Shown here in pieces: positions 28,348 to 37,395 of a stretch of DNA of 64,000 nucleotides. The DNA is from Rhodobacterales bacterium (GTDB lineage Bacteria; Pseudomonadota; Alphaproteobacteria; Rhodobacterales; Rhodobacteraceae): contig QKJR01000020.1 of assembly GCA_003249215.1 (NCBI GenBank), forward strand, positions 16,119-80,118. The letters run 5' to 3'. Within the stretch, counting starts at the first letter, position 1. Every line of letters begins with the position of its first letter. The translations under genes and the position numbers were made by a program. The notes below the pieces were generated by a model. It had not been told where the DNA came from. It searched no databases and worked only from the letters and a program-made list of their open reading frames with translations.

Positions 28348-29859
28348 ATGCAACGCGCTCAGGTTGAAGGCCAGGAACGCCGGGCACAGGCACAGGGGCT
28401 CCATCGTGCGCTCGCCGCGCTGCGCGCCGAGATGGCACGGCGCGCGGAGGCCACGCTCGAACATTGGGACGGGCTGATCCTGCGCCCCGAGTTTCAGGCC
28501 TCGGCGCGCAATCTGGCCGATTACCTTGCCCTGCGCCGGGGCGACATGGTGCCGTTTCAGGCGCCGCTTGCGGCGCTCGGCCTCTCGTCGCTCGGCCGCG
28601 CCGAGGCGCATGTGCGCGCCTCGCTCGACGCGGTTCTGGCCGCGCTCGCGCTGATCGGCGGCGAGGGGCAGGCGGACTACCCCCCCGTCGAGGTCTTCGC
28701 CGCGGGACCCGCCCGGCTCGCGGCGCGGCGCGATGCGCTCTTTGGGGCGCGGCGCGCAGGGCCGGCCACGCGGATCATGGTCACCCTGCCCTCGGAGGCC
28801 GCAGACAGCCCCGAACTGATCGCCCGCCTCGCCGCCGCCGGGGCGGATTGCCTGCGCATCAACTGCGCCCATGACGGCCCCGATGCCTGGGCCGCGATGA
28901 TCGGCCACGCGCGCCGGATCGCCACCGAGACCGGCCGCCGCCTGCCGATCCAGATGGACATCGCCGGGCCCAAGCTGCGCGTCGAGGCGGTCTCGGGCGA
29001 GAAGGGCGAGACCGGCCGCCTGCACGAGGGCGACCGCTTCGAGGTGGTCGAGCGGCTCGGCGCCTCGGACCTGCCGCAGATCACGCTCAGCCACCCCGCC
29101 CTGATGGCGGCGATGGTGCCGGGCGGCGCGCTCTGGATCAATGACGGCAAGTTGCGCGCCGAGATCGTCGACGTGGCGCCCGGGCGGGTTCTGGCCGAGG
29201 TGACGAGCACGCCGGCGAAGGGCGCGAAGATTAAGACCGAGAAGGGTGTGAACCTGCCCGGCGTCGATCTGCGGGTGCCGGCGCTGACCGAGGATGACCA
29301 TGAAGCTCTCGATTTCGTGCTGCGCCATGCCGATATCCTCGGCTATTCCTTCGTGCAGACCCGCGCCGATCTCGCAGCCCTCTTCGCCGCGATCGAGGCG
29401 CGCGGCGAGGCGGACCCCGATCAAGGCCGCGCGGCGCCTGCGCTCATGCTTAAGATCGAGACGCCGCTCGCGCTGCGCAACCTGCCCGAGCTGATCGTCG
29501 AGTCGGGCGGGCGGATGCCGGTCGGCGTGATGATCGCGCGCGGCGATCTCGCGGTCGAAATCGGCTTCGAGCGGCTCTCCGAGATCCAGGAAGAGATCCT
29601 GTGGCTGTGCGAGGCGGCCGAGGTGCCGGTCGTCTGGGCCACTCAGGTGCTGGAGAATATGGTCAAGGAAGGCCAGGCCAGCCGCGCCGAGATGACCGAT
29701 GCAGCGATGGGCCAGCGCGCGGAATGCGTGATGCTCAACAAGGGGCCGCATCTGGTCGAGGCGGTCGAGTTCCTGCGCGATGTGCTCGGCCGGATGGACC
29801 GCCACACCAACAAGAAATCCCCCCGCCTCGGCGCGCTCGGCCTCTGGCACGATCTCTGA
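28348..29859 (+). CDS. pyruvate-kinase-like protein, atypical architecture
   Basis: The 503-residue protein has a ~135-residue N-terminal helical domain of unknown function, then a pyruvate kinase barrel and B domain, and ends without the usual C-terminal allosteric domain. Barrel motifs are present: DIAGPKLR, KGVNLPGVDLRVPALTEDD, LKIETPLAL (catalytic Lys-Glu region), IARGDLAVEIG and SRAEMTDAA. The usual TIGP and MLSGETA segments are replaced (VTLPSE, MLNKGPH). It may make pyruvate from PEP without allosteric control, or act on another enol-phosphate. Confidence 0.75.
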   Translation: MQRAQVEGQERRAQAQGLHRALAALRAEMARRAEATLEHWDGLILRPEFQASARNLADYLALRRGDMVPFQAPLAALGLSSLGRAEAHVRASLDAVLAALALIGGEGQADYPPVEVFAAGPARLAARRDALFGARRAGPATRIMVTLPSEAADSPELIARLAAAGADCLRINCAHDGPDAWAAMIGHARRIATETGRRLPIQMDIAGPKLRVEAVSGEKGETGRLHEGDRFEVVERLGASDLPQITLSHPALMAAMVPGGALWINDGKLRAEIVDVAPGRVLAEVTSTPAKGAKIKTEKGVNLPGVDLRVPALTEDDHEALDFVLRHADILGYSFVQTRADLAALFAAIEARGEADPDQGRAAPALMLKIETPLALRNLPELIVESGGRMPVGVMIARGDLAVEIGFERLSEIQEEILWLCEAAEVPVVWATQVLENMVKEGQASRAEMTDAAMGQRAECVMLNKGPHLVEAVEFLRDVLGRMDRHTNKKSPRLGALGLWHDL

Positions 29860-29885
29860 GCGGGGCGCGGCTGGTGGATGTCGCA

Positions 29886-29987
29886 GGGGGCCAGCCCCCT
29901 CGGCCTTCGGCCTCACCCCCGGGATATTTCCGTCAGGTTGAAGGGCAAAGTCGGTGCTTTCGACCTGATGGAAATATCCCGGGGGTG
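29886..29987. repeat. intergenic palindrome repeat, copy 1
   Basis: This is the largest copy. A 31-base inverted repeat has arms 29914-29944 and 29957-29987, with three wobble or mismatch positions and a 12-base loop. It is preceded by a GC module (29886-29919) that recurs in reverse at 57795-57831. It lies between the convergent pyruvate-kinase-like and SDR genes, and can fold into a long hairpin in either transcript. Confidence 0.8.
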
Positions 29988-30035
29988 TCCCGCAGGGACG
30001 GGGGCAGCGCCCCTGCCCGGCCGGTCACGACCGGA

Positions 30036-30680
30036 TCAGAACGGGATCGCCGTGCCGTCGTAGCTCTCGAAACACCCCGTCGTTTCCACCGAAAGTGCCG
30101 CGAACCGCGCGCTGAGCCCCGCCACCGATTGCGCCGTGGTGATCTCGGCCGCAGGCCCGCCCATCTCGGTCTGCACCCAGCCCGGGTGGTAGATGCCGAC
30201 CGCGATCCCCTCGGGGGCGAGATCGGTGGCGAGGTTGCGCCCGAGGTTCAGCACCGCCGCCTTCGAGGCCCGGTAGATGTAGCTGCCGCCCGGCGCGCGC
30301 GCGTCCGAGCCCATCGCCGAAGAGATAATCGCGATCTTGCCCTTCGCCGCGCGCAGGTTCGGCAGCAGCGCCTGAATGCTGAGGAACACACCCGTCACAT
30401 TGGTGGCAAAGCCCTGCGCCCAGAGCGTCGGCGCATAACCCGCCTCAAGGCTCTGGCCCTTGTCGGGATAGATCCCGGCATTGCACACGAGCAGGTCGAT
30501 CGGCAGACCGTTGAGCCGCCGCGCAAGCGCCTGCGCGCTCTCGGCCGAGGTCACATCGAGCGGCAGCAGATCGCCCGCGGGCCGGCGCGCCGTGCCGAAG
30601 GCTGCGCGGCCCTCACGGCGATATCCGCTCAGAAGGGCGGCGCCGATGCCGCGGCTCGCCCCGGTGATGAGAATGGTCAT
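30036..30680 (-). CDS. SDR family NAD(P)-dependent oxidoreductase
   Basis: The 214-residue protein is a classical short-chain dehydrogenase: the cofactor motif TGASRGIG is at the N-terminus, NAG in VCNAGIY, the catalytic Ser in IISSAMG and YxxxK in YRASK. It is short, like the CsgA/sniffer subgroup. Start is the ATG at 30680 with GGAGGACA upstream. The substrate cannot be inferred. It converges with the gene at 29859 across repeat copy 1. Confidence 0.85.
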   Translation of the reverse strand: MTILITGASRGIGAALLSGYRREGRAAFGTARRPAGDLLPLDVTSAESAQALARRLNGLPIDLLVCNAGIYPDKGQSLEAGYAPTLWAQGFATNVTGVFLSIQALLPNLRAAKGKIAIISSAMGSDARAPGGSYIYRASKAAVLNLGRNLATDLAPEGIAVGIYHPGWVQTEMGGPAAEITTAQSVAGLSARFAALSVETTGCFESYDGTAIPF

Positions 30681-30750
30681 CCTGTCCTCCTTGCGCATCC
30701 GGCGACAGAATGGCGCCTGACCGCGCGAGGGCAAGCGAAATCCTTGATAT

Positions 30751-31188
30751 TCAGTTTGTTTTCCGCGGCGTCAGGAAGGGCAGCGGCAGCACCGGAACGC
30801 CGTCGTCGATGAGGGCGCGGGCCTCCTCGGGGCGCGCCTCGCCATGGATCGCGCGCTCGGGCAGCTCGCCTTCGTGCATCGCCCGCGCCTGGGTCGCGAA
30901 ATCGTCGCCGACATAGGCGGAATTGGCCTCGACATGGGCACGCAGCTTGGCCACCGCCGCCTCGATCTCGCTGTGCGGAGTGGCCAGCACGCGGCCCGTC
31001 TCGGGCGCCGCAGCTTCGCCGCGCGGGGCCACGACCGAGGGCGCCATCAGCGTCTTGTCGACCCGGGCCGAGCCGCAGATCGCGCAGCTCACCTGCCCCG
31101 CGCCCTGCAGCCGTTCGAAAGCCTCGGCAGACTGAAACCAGCTGTCGAAGACATGGTCGGCCTCGCATTTGAGCGTGTAGCGGATCAT
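30751..31188 (-). CDS. DUF1178 family protein
   Basis: The 145-residue protein begins MIRYTLKCEADHVFDSWF, typical of DUF1178. Cysteines in KCEADH and CAICGS look like a small metal-binding knuckle. The middle region is variable and the end conserved (DDGVPVLPLPF). The function is unknown. I chose the ATG at 31188, which fits the family start, although its ribosome site is weak. It follows the Nudix gene by 82 bases on the same strand. Confidence 0.8.
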   Translation of the reverse strand: MIRYTLKCEADHVFDSWFQSAEAFERLQGAGQVSCAICGSARVDKTLMAPSVVAPRGEAAAPETGRVLATPHSEIEAAVAKLRAHVEANSAYVGDDFATQARAMHEGELPERAIHGEARPEEARALIDDGVPVLPLPFLTPRKTN

Positions 31189-31270
31189 CGTGAAACGGGC
31201 ATCCCGGGGCGGAAGATGATCCATCAGATAGGCGAATGGCGCGCGAATGCAAGCCTCCTGCGGGACCGGA

Positions 31271-31720
31271 TCAGAGCACGAGGCCGCGCAGGATCTTCGC
31301 CAGATCGGGCTCGGCCACGAGTTTCGCGGCCTTCTTCGCGGGCATCCATTTGCGCCGCCGCTCGGCCTTCTCGGGATAGTGCTGCGCCAGTTTCTCGACC
31401 CGGACCGGATAAATCTCGACCCGGCACAGCAGCGCCTTTCCGGTGCCGAGCAGCTTGGGATACTCATAGACGCCGATCGCCCGATCGCCAACCGAACCGA
31501 TCACCCCCGCCTCTTCCCAGGCCTCGATCAGCGCGGCCTCGGCCGCCGATTTTCCCGCCATCACCCAGCCCTTGGGCAGGATCCAGCGCCGCGTCGTGCG
31601 CGAGGTGATCATCAGAACCTCGACCCGCCCCGCCTTGTGGCGCGCACAGAGGGCCGCGACCTGCCCGGGGGCGTCGGTTTCTTCCGCACTCGTTTCGAAC
31701 GGGGTCTCGCGCCGCGACAT
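31271..31720 (-). CDS. Nudix hydrolase
   Basis: The 149-residue protein has the Nudix fold, with a LPKGWVMAGK strand and the helix LIEAWEEAGV. The metal-binding EE pair is kept. Relative to the textbook box (GX5EX7REUXEEXGU), the first Glu is Lys and the Arg is Ile. Such changes are seen in MutT-like and diphosphoinositol/Ap4A-type branches, so the substrate is uncertain. It precedes the DUF1178 gene on the same strand. Confidence 0.8.
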   Translation of the reverse strand: MSRRETPFETSAEETDAPGQVAALCARHKAGRVEVLMITSRTTRRWILPKGWVMAGKSAAEAALIEAWEEAGVIGSVGDRAIGVYEYPKLLGTGKALLCRVEIYPVRVEKLAQHYPEKAERRRKWMPAKKAAKLVAEPDLAKILRGLVL

Positions 31721-31798
31721 CGGCCAGCTTTCAACTCGGAGGGCCGCAATGCCCCAACGTCAGGTGACCCCGCGACCTAGCGGCCCTGGGTGTCAGCT

Positions 31799-33079
31799 TC
31801 ATGACAATTCGCGCGGCAGGTCCAATTTTTCAAGGATCTTTTCGGCAAGCTGCGCCGCCGCCCCCGCCCCGCCGAGCGCCCCGAGGGCCGCCTGAGCCGC
31901 CTGCGCCATCCGCGCCTGACCCGCCGCATCGAGCCCGGCAAGGGTCGCGCCCAAGGTCTCGGGCGTCACCGTCAGGGCGCCCCCGGCCGCGTCGAGCGCC
32001 GCGAAAGCCTCGGCGTGATTGGCAATGTCGAGCCCATGGAGCAACGCGCAGCCCTCAGCGGCGGGCTCGAAGGGCGTGTGCCCGCCGCGGGGCGCGAAAG
32101 TGCCGCCGATGAAGCAGATCCCGGCAGCGGCATACCAATTGCCCATCTCGCCCATCGTATCGGCCAGATAGACCGGCTTGTCGGGCGCCCCGCCCTGCGA
32201 GCGCTGCGCGAAATCGAGACCCGCGGCGCGGATCGCGGCGGCCACCTCGGGCGCGCGGCGCGGATGGCGCGGCGCGAGGATCAGGCGCAGCCCGGGACGC
32301 AGAGCCCGCGCCGCGGCGAAGGCGGCCAGCACCAGCGCCTCCTCGCCCTCATGGGTCGAGGCGGCCAGAACGGTCTCGGCGCGCGGCCAGTCGAGGCGCT
32401 CGGTCACCGCGCCGGCGCCGGCCTCGGTCTTGAGATTGGCGCGCGACCAGAGCCGGTCGGGCGCGAGCCCCATCGCCTGAAAGGCCGCCTCCGAGCCCGC
32501 ATCCTGCGCCGAAAGGCCCGAGAGCGTCGCCATCATCCGCGCCCCGAGCCCGATCCGCGCCCAGCGCTGCGCCGAGCGCGCCGAGATCCGCGCACCGACC
32601 GCAAAGACCGGAATGCCGCGCGCCGCCGCCATGCTCAGCCGGTTCGGCCAGAGCTCGTTTTCCACGACGATCAGCGCAGCGGGCCGGGCCTGCGCAAAAA
32701 ACCGCGCCAGCGCCCAACGCGCATCGAGCGGCGCGAGGCGGGCGGTAATGCGCGGATCGTCCCAGCTTCGGGCGAGGGTGCGCGCGGTGGTGGTATTCGT
32801 GGTCACGAGGATCCGTAGGCCCGGCGCGCGCGCCAGAAGCGCCGCGATCAGCCCGCGCGCCGAGGCCAGCTCGCCATTCGAGGCGGCATGAAGCCAGAGC
32901 GCCCCCGGCGAGCCCACCGCCCCGCCGCCCAGCCGCTCGGCCAGATCGGTGGGGCGCTCGCGGCCCCGGATCACGCGCCAGACGAGCCCGGCGATCACGA
33001 CGGGCAGCGCAAGCGAGAGGATCAGGCGATAGAGGATCACGGGCGTCGGGCTTTCGGAAAACTCGCGCCATAAAACCAT
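31799..33079 (-). CDS. waaA: 3-deoxy-D-manno-octulosonic acid transferase
   Basis: The 426-residue enzyme transfers Kdo from CMP-Kdo to lipid A precursor at the inner membrane. It has an N-terminal membrane anchor (about 16-40), then the GT30 acceptor domain with LWLHAASNGELASA, whose Glu is the catalytic base, and a GT-B donor domain with APRHPRR and GGTFAPRGGHTPFEPA. I start at the ATG at 33079 (MVLWREF). It is divergent from the GMC oxidoreductase gene. Other lipid A genes are not nearby. Confidence 0.9.
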   Translation of the reverse strand: MVLWREFSESPTPVILYRLILSLALPVVIAGLVWRVIRGRERPTDLAERLGGGAVGSPGALWLHAASNGELASARGLIAALLARAPGLRILVTTNTTTARTLARSWDDPRITARLAPLDARWALARFFAQARPAALIVVENELWPNRLSMAAARGIPVFAVGARISARSAQRWARIGLGARMMATLSGLSAQDAGSEAAFQAMGLAPDRLWSRANLKTEAGAGAVTERLDWPRAETVLAASTHEGEEALVLAAFAAARALRPGLRLILAPRHPRRAPEVAAAIRAAGLDFAQRSQGGAPDKPVYLADTMGEMGNWYAAAGICFIGGTFAPRGGHTPFEPAAEGCALLHGLDIANHAEAFAALDAAGGALTVTPETLGATLAGLDAAGQARMAQAAQAALGALGGAGAAAQLAEKILEKLDLPRELS

Positions 33080-33269
33080 GACGCGGCCCCGGCGCAACCC
33101 CGAGCCGTCGGGGGGACGGCGCGCTCGGGCCGATGGGGGCTCATGCTGCACCTGCATTCGCGATCCGGCGCAAAGGCCGCTTTGCAGAATTGCCCCTACC
33201 CAGAGCCACACCCCGCACGCTATCCCTTGGAAAAGGCAAAGCATCGGCCTGGAGGATCAGGGAGGACAG

Positions 33270-34865
33270 ATGCAAACCTGCGATTATGTGATCGTCGGCG
33301 CGGGCAGCGCGGGCACGGTTCTGGCCAACCGGCTCTCGGCCGATCCGAAAAACCGCGTGATCCTGCTCGAGGCGGGCGGGCGCGACAATTACCATTGGGT
33401 GCATATCCCGGTGGGCTATCTCTATTGCATCGGCAATCCGCGCACCGACTGGGGCTATTCGACAGCGCCAGATCCGGGGCTGAACGGGCGGTCGCTGCTC
33501 TATCCGCGGGGGCGGATTCTGGGCGGCTGTTCGGCGATCAACGGGATGATCTACATGCGCGGTCAGGCGCGCGATTACGATCTGTGGGCGCAATCGGGCT
33601 GCACCGGTTGGAGCTGGGACGATCTTCTGCCGCTCTTCCGCGACCAGGAGGATTTCTATCGCGGCGCGGATGATCTGCATGGCGCGGGCGGGCCGCTGCG
33701 GGTGGAAGAGGCGCGGGTGCGCTGGGACGTGCTCGACGCCTTCCTCGATGCCGCGGCCGAAGAGGGCATCCCCCGCACCCCCGATTTCAACCGCGGCGAC
33801 AATGCGGGCGGCGGGTATTTCCACGTCACCCAGCGGCGCGGCTGGCGCTGGTCGGCGGCGCGCGCCTTCCTGCATCCGGCGGCGGGGCGCAAGAACCTGC
33901 AGGTGATCACCGAAGCGCAGGTCGAGCGGCTGATGATCGAGGACGGCCGCATCGTCGGCCTGCGCTATCTGCGCGACAACGCCCCCTTCGAGATCCGCGC
34001 CCGCGAGGTGATCCTCTCTGCCGGCGCGATCGGCTCGCCCGCGATCCTCGAACGCTCGGGCATCGGGCGGGCGGATCATCTGCAAAGCCTCGGCATCCCC
34101 GTCGCCGCCGATGTTCCGAGCGTGGGCGAGAACCTGCAAGACCATCTGCAATTGCGGCTGATCTTCAAGGTCTCTGGCGTCAAGACCTTGAACACGATGG
34201 CGAATTCGATGATCGGCAAGGCGCGCATCGGGCTCGAATATCTGATCAACCGCTCCGGCCCGATGGCGATGGCGCCCTCTCAGGCGGGGATTTTCGCGCG
34301 CTCCTTCCCGGAAAAGGAAACCGCCGATCTGGAATGGCATCTGCAACCCGTGAGCCTCGACAAGTTCGGCGATGCGGTTCACCCCTTCCCGGCGATGACG
34401 GCGAGCGTATGCAACCTGCGCCCCGAGAGCCGCGGATCGGTGCATGTCACGAGCGCGGATTTCCGCGCCGCCCCGAGGATCGCGCCAAACTACCTCTCGA
34501 CCGAGGGCGACCGGCGCGTCGCGGCGCAGTCGATCCGGATGACCCGGGCGATTGCCTCCCGGCCCGCCTTCGCGCGGTTCAACCCCAGCGAATACAAGCC
34601 CGGCCCCGACTATCGGACCGAAGAGGATCTGGTGCGCGCGGCGGGCGAGATCGGCACGACGATCTTCCATCCCGTCGGCACGGCGCGGATGGGGATCGAC
34701 CCGGGCGCGGTGGTCGATCCGCGCTGCCGGCTCCGGGCGCTGCCGGGGCTGCGGATTGCGGACGCCTCGGTGATGCCCACGATCACCAGCGGCAATACCA
34801 ATGCGCCGAGCATGATGATCGGCGAGAAGGCGGCGCGGATGATCCTCGAGGATGCGAAGGGCTGA
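33270..34865 (+). CDS. GMC family FAD oxidoreductase (choline/alcohol dehydrogenase-like)
   Basis: The 531-residue flavoenzyme has the N-terminal FAD motif VGAGSAGTVLANRL, GMC signature 1 (GRILGGCSAINGMIYMRG), signature 2 (SAGAIGSPAILERSGIG), and the catalytic His and Asn in FHPVGTARMG and GNTNAPSMM. It oxidises an alcohol, most likely a primary aliphatic or choline-like one. No betaine aldehyde dehydrogenase lies beside it, so choline use is not supported. The ATG at 33270 has a GGAGG site; an open stretch upstream is not coding. Confidence 0.88.
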   Translation: MQTCDYVIVGAGSAGTVLANRLSADPKNRVILLEAGGRDNYHWVHIPVGYLYCIGNPRTDWGYSTAPDPGLNGRSLLYPRGRILGGCSAINGMIYMRGQARDYDLWAQSGCTGWSWDDLLPLFRDQEDFYRGADDLHGAGGPLRVEEARVRWDVLDAFLDAAAEEGIPRTPDFNRGDNAGGGYFHVTQRRGWRWSAARAFLHPAAGRKNLQVITEAQVERLMIEDGRIVGLRYLRDNAPFEIRAREVILSAGAIGSPAILERSGIGRADHLQSLGIPVAADVPSVGENLQDHLQLRLIFKVSGVKTLNTMANSMIGKARIGLEYLINRSGPMAMAPSQAGIFARSFPEKETADLEWHLQPVSLDKFGDAVHPFPAMTASVCNLRPESRGSVHVTSADFRAAPRIAPNYLSTEGDRRVAAQSIRMTRAIASRPAFARFNPSEYKPGPDYRTEEDLVRAAGEIGTTIFHPVGTARMGIDPGAVVDPRCRLRALPGLRIADASVMPTITSGNTNAPSMMIGEKAARMILEDAKG

Positions 34866-34867
34866 CG

Positions 34868-35626
34868 CTAGCGCTTGCCGATCCGCGCGACCAGTTCCTC
34901 GCGCAAGAGCCCCTCATCCGCGTCATTGTCGCGGGCGAGGCGCTTGAGCCCGAAATGGACCCGCGCGATTTCCTGATAGTAACTCGTGAAGGAATAGTTC
35001 ACCGCTGCGCCTGCGACCGCCCCCAGCACCGGCGCCGCCTGCGCGGCAAGTTTCTGGCCGAGCACCGCCGAGAGCCGCGGCGCGACCCGGGCAATCAGGC
35101 TGTTCACGGTCGATCCGGTGATCGTCATCCGCGCGCCCACAAAGGCCATATCGGCGCCGTCGTCGCGGGTCAGCGGCCCGGCACTGGCAAAGACCCGCAG
35201 GCATTCCATACGCACCTCTTCGGAGGCCGGATCGAAGCCATGCTCGGCCGCGATCCCCTGAATCGCGCGCAAGAGCATGGTGACGGTGAAGGGGAGTTCC
35301 GCCAGCGCCCCGGGCAATCCGCCCGCCCCGCCGGCCACGCCCATCGCCGTCGCAATCGCCGTATTGACCCAGTCGGCCCGGTCCGACACCGCCCCCCGCG
35401 AGCGCGCGGCCGCATCGAAGGCGGTGTGCAACGCGCGCTCGGTCGCGCCTTCGAGCCCGTCGCGCACCGGCTGCGGCAGTTTCTCCAGCAGGGTCTCGGC
35501 CGAGCCGCCGACATAGGTCAGCACGCTCATGCCGATACCGCCCGCCGCGCGGTGGCGCTTGGCCAGCGCGTCGAGTTCGGCGATCAGAACCGGATCGCTC
35601 ACCGGCAGCAGGATTTCGGGTTCCAT
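34868..35626 (-). CDS. EcsC family protein
   Basis: The 252-residue protein matches the EcsC family: a helical N-terminus, a Gly/Ala-rich central stretch (GVAGGAGGLPGALAELPFTVT), and a conserved C-terminal helix with NYSFTSYYQEIARVHFGLKRL. Members are often linked to ABC export or membrane-associated proteolysis, but biochemical function is not known. Start is the ATG at 35626 with CGGAGG upstream. It converges with the GMC gene, with only two bases between the stops. Confidence 0.78.
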   Translation of the reverse strand: MEPEILLPVSDPVLIAELDALAKRHRAAGGIGMSVLTYVGGSAETLLEKLPQPVRDGLEGATERALHTAFDAAARSRGAVSDRADWVNTAIATAMGVAGGAGGLPGALAELPFTVTMLLRAIQGIAAEHGFDPASEEVRMECLRVFASAGPLTRDDGADMAFVGARMTITGSTVNSLIARVAPRLSAVLGQKLAAQAAPVLGAVAGAAVNYSFTSYYQEIARVHFGLKRLARDNDADEGLLREELVARIGKR

Positions 35627-35686
35627 CGGGGCCTCCGCGGCACAGGGACAGCCCGAATATGGGGCATGCGATGGGCCCGCGCCAGA

Positions 35687-36172
35687 TCAGCTGTCGGCTT
35701 TTTCCACCGGGCCGCGCACGCCGTCCCAGGCGCCAGGCTGCAATTCGAGCGAGAGGACGCGCTCGGGGTTCGTGGGCGGAGGCATGATCACGCCCTCGAT
35801 CTTCTCGAAGCCAAAGCGACGGTAATAGGGCGCGTCACCCACCAGCAGCACCCGCTCCCAACCGAGGCGCCGTGCTTCGTTCAGGCTCTCATGCATCAGG
35901 ATCCCGCCCAAGCCCTCGCCCTGCCGCGTCGGGTGGACCGCGACGGGACCAAGCAGCAACACCCGCCGCCCCCCGACCCTGACCGGCCAGTAACGGATGA
36001 CGGCGGCGAGCACCCCGTCCTCGCGCAGCGTGAGGCACAGGGCGTGAACCTTTTCGACCCCGTCGCGCAGCCGATAGGACGAGAGCGCCGTGCGCCCCGG
36101 CGCGAAACAGAGGTCATAGAGCGCCTCGACCTCCCACCAGTCGGCTTCGGTCTCTTCCTCGAGCTGATACAT
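35687..36172 (-). CDS. GNAT family N-acetyltransferase
   Basis: The 161-residue protein has the acetyl-CoA pyrophosphate loop in VAVHPTRQGEGLGGILM and a C-terminal DAPYYRRFGFEKIEG typical of predicted YhbS-like acetyltransferases. The substrate is unknown. I start at the ATG at 36172, with GGGAAAGG upstream. An in-frame TTG at 36199 is possible but less likely. It is divergent from the flavin reductase gene. Confidence 0.85.
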   Translation of the reverse strand: MYQLEEETEADWWEVEALYDLCFAPGRTALSSYRLRDGVEKVHALCLTLREDGVLAAVIRYWPVRVGGRRVLLLGPVAVHPTRQGEGLGGILMHESLNEARRLGWERVLLVGDAPYYRRFGFEKIEGVIMPPPTNPERVLSLELQPGAWDGVRGPVEKADS

Positions 36173-36247
36173 GCGCGCCTTTCCCGAATCCCTCGCCAAT
36201 CGCGCCTAACACGCGATAATGTCAGGTTCAAATCAAAGGATTGCCCG

Positions 36248-36847
36248 ATGTTCTACCGCCCGGCCGAGGGCCATGGCCTGCCGCATAACCCGTTCAATGC
36301 CATCGTCGCGCCGCGGCCCATCGCCTGGGTCGGAACGCGCGGGGCGATGGGCGACAATCTCGCGCCCTATTCGTTTTTCAACGCGGTGGCTTATGTGCCG
36401 CCGCAGGTGGTCTTCGCCTCGACCTCGGCCAAACCCGACCGCGACGGCACCAAGGATTCGGTCGCGCAGATCCGCGAGAGCGGGGTGTTCTCGATCTCGC
36501 TCGTGCCGCGGAAGCTGATCGACGCGATGAACGCGAGCTGCGCCAGCTTCGCCGCGGGCGTCGACGAGTTCGAGGCCGCGGGCGTGGCCAAGGCGGAGTG
36601 CGAGACGATCGACTGCCCCCGCGTGGCCGAGAGCTATGCGACCCTCGAATGCCGCCTCGTGCAGGTGATGCCGCTGCTGGGGGCTGCGAATTTTCTCGTC
36701 CATGGCGAGGTGACCGGCATCCATATTCGTGAGGATTGCCTGAAGGAGGGCCGCTTCCTGCCGCCCGAGCGCCTTGTGCGGCTCGGCTACAAGGATTACG
36801 CGGCGGTCAGCGACCTCTTCGAGCTCGATCGCCCACCAGGGGGCTGA
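36248..36847 (+). CDS. flavin reductase family protein
   Basis: The 199-residue protein has the split-barrel FMN-binding fold of the flavin reductase-like family: an N-terminal RPIAWVGTRG, then NLAPYSFFNAVAY and FSISLVPRKL. It starts at the ATG at 36248 (MFYRPAEGHG). This subgroup (DIM6/NTAB-like) binds FMN and may reduce flavin for a monooxygenase, but no monooxygenase gene is adjacent. The long open frame upstream of it is antisense to other genes and is not coding. Confidence 0.85.
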   Translation: MFYRPAEGHGLPHNPFNAIVAPRPIAWVGTRGAMGDNLAPYSFFNAVAYVPPQVVFASTSAKPDRDGTKDSVAQIRESGVFSISLVPRKLIDAMNASCASFAAGVDEFEAAGVAKAECETIDCPRVAESYATLECRLVQVMPLLGAANFLVHGEVTGIHIREDCLKEGRFLPPERLVRLGYKDYAAVSDLFELDRPPGG

Positions 36848-36874
36848 GCGGGCGCCGAGACCTCTCTCCCGGGG

Positions 36875-37393
36875 TCAGAGCCGGGTCTCGTAGACCGAAC
36901 GCAGCGTCGCCCAGCCCGACCAGAAGGATCCGGCCGGTATCTCCTGCACCTGCGCGGTGAGGATATCCAGATGCATGTGCCAGCCCGCCGCGATCATGCT
37001 GCGCGCCGCCGGATCGCTCAGCCCGCGATGGGTCAACGTCAGCAAGACGCGCTCGCCCTTCGGCGTCAGTTCGAAGGTGACATCCCCCGTGCCCCAGGCA
37101 AAGGTCAGCATCCGCATCGGATCGACGGCGATCACATGGCTTGCCATGCGCTGTTCCTCGGGGAACCCGGCCGGGCGCGGATCGTCTGCGGCGCTCAGCG
37201 TGTCGTTGCGCCAGACGAGCTCGAACCCTGCCCCGGGGGCAAGCGTCATCTCACCCGCCGCCAGCCATTTCGCCCGCAGGTCGCTGTCGATCAGATAGCG
37301 CCAGATCCGATCCACCGGGCCGGGCAGCCAGCGTTGCACAACGAGCGTCGAGCCCGCTTCGATGCGGCCGAAGTCGTCTGGGGTCTGGGTCAT
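36875..37393 (-). CDS. SRPBCC (AHSA1-like) domain protein
   Basis: The 172-residue protein has the START/Bet v1-like AHSA1 fold: LPGPVDRIWRYLIDSDLRAKW at the start and HRGLSDPAARSMIAAGWHMHLDIL near the end. Such proteins bind hydrophobic ligands. It forms a unit with the ArsR-type regulator whose stop lies two bases upstream. This SRPBCC-ArsR pairing is common, and the regulator usually controls its partner. I chose the ATG at 37393 because AGGAG sits at the right distance. Confidence 0.85.
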   Translation of the reverse strand: MTQTPDDFGRIEAGSTLVVQRWLPGPVDRIWRYLIDSDLRAKWLAAGEMTLAPGAGFELVWRNDTLSAADDPRPAGFPEEQRMASHVIAVDPMRMLTFAWGTGDVTFELTPKGERVLLTLTHRGLSDPAARSMIAAGWHMHLDILTAQVQEIPAGSFWSGWATLRSVYETRL

Positions 37394-37395
37394 GT

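Noticed and set aside
28159..29916. Upstream extension of the lysC frame
   Set aside because: Aspartokinase motifs begin at the ATG at 28158 with a strong ribosome site; the extension is antisense to the pyruvate-kinase-like gene.
34334..36247. Upstream extension of the flavin reductase frame
   Set aside because: It overlaps the GMC gene and is antisense to the EcsC and GNAT genes; the conserved protein starts at 36248.
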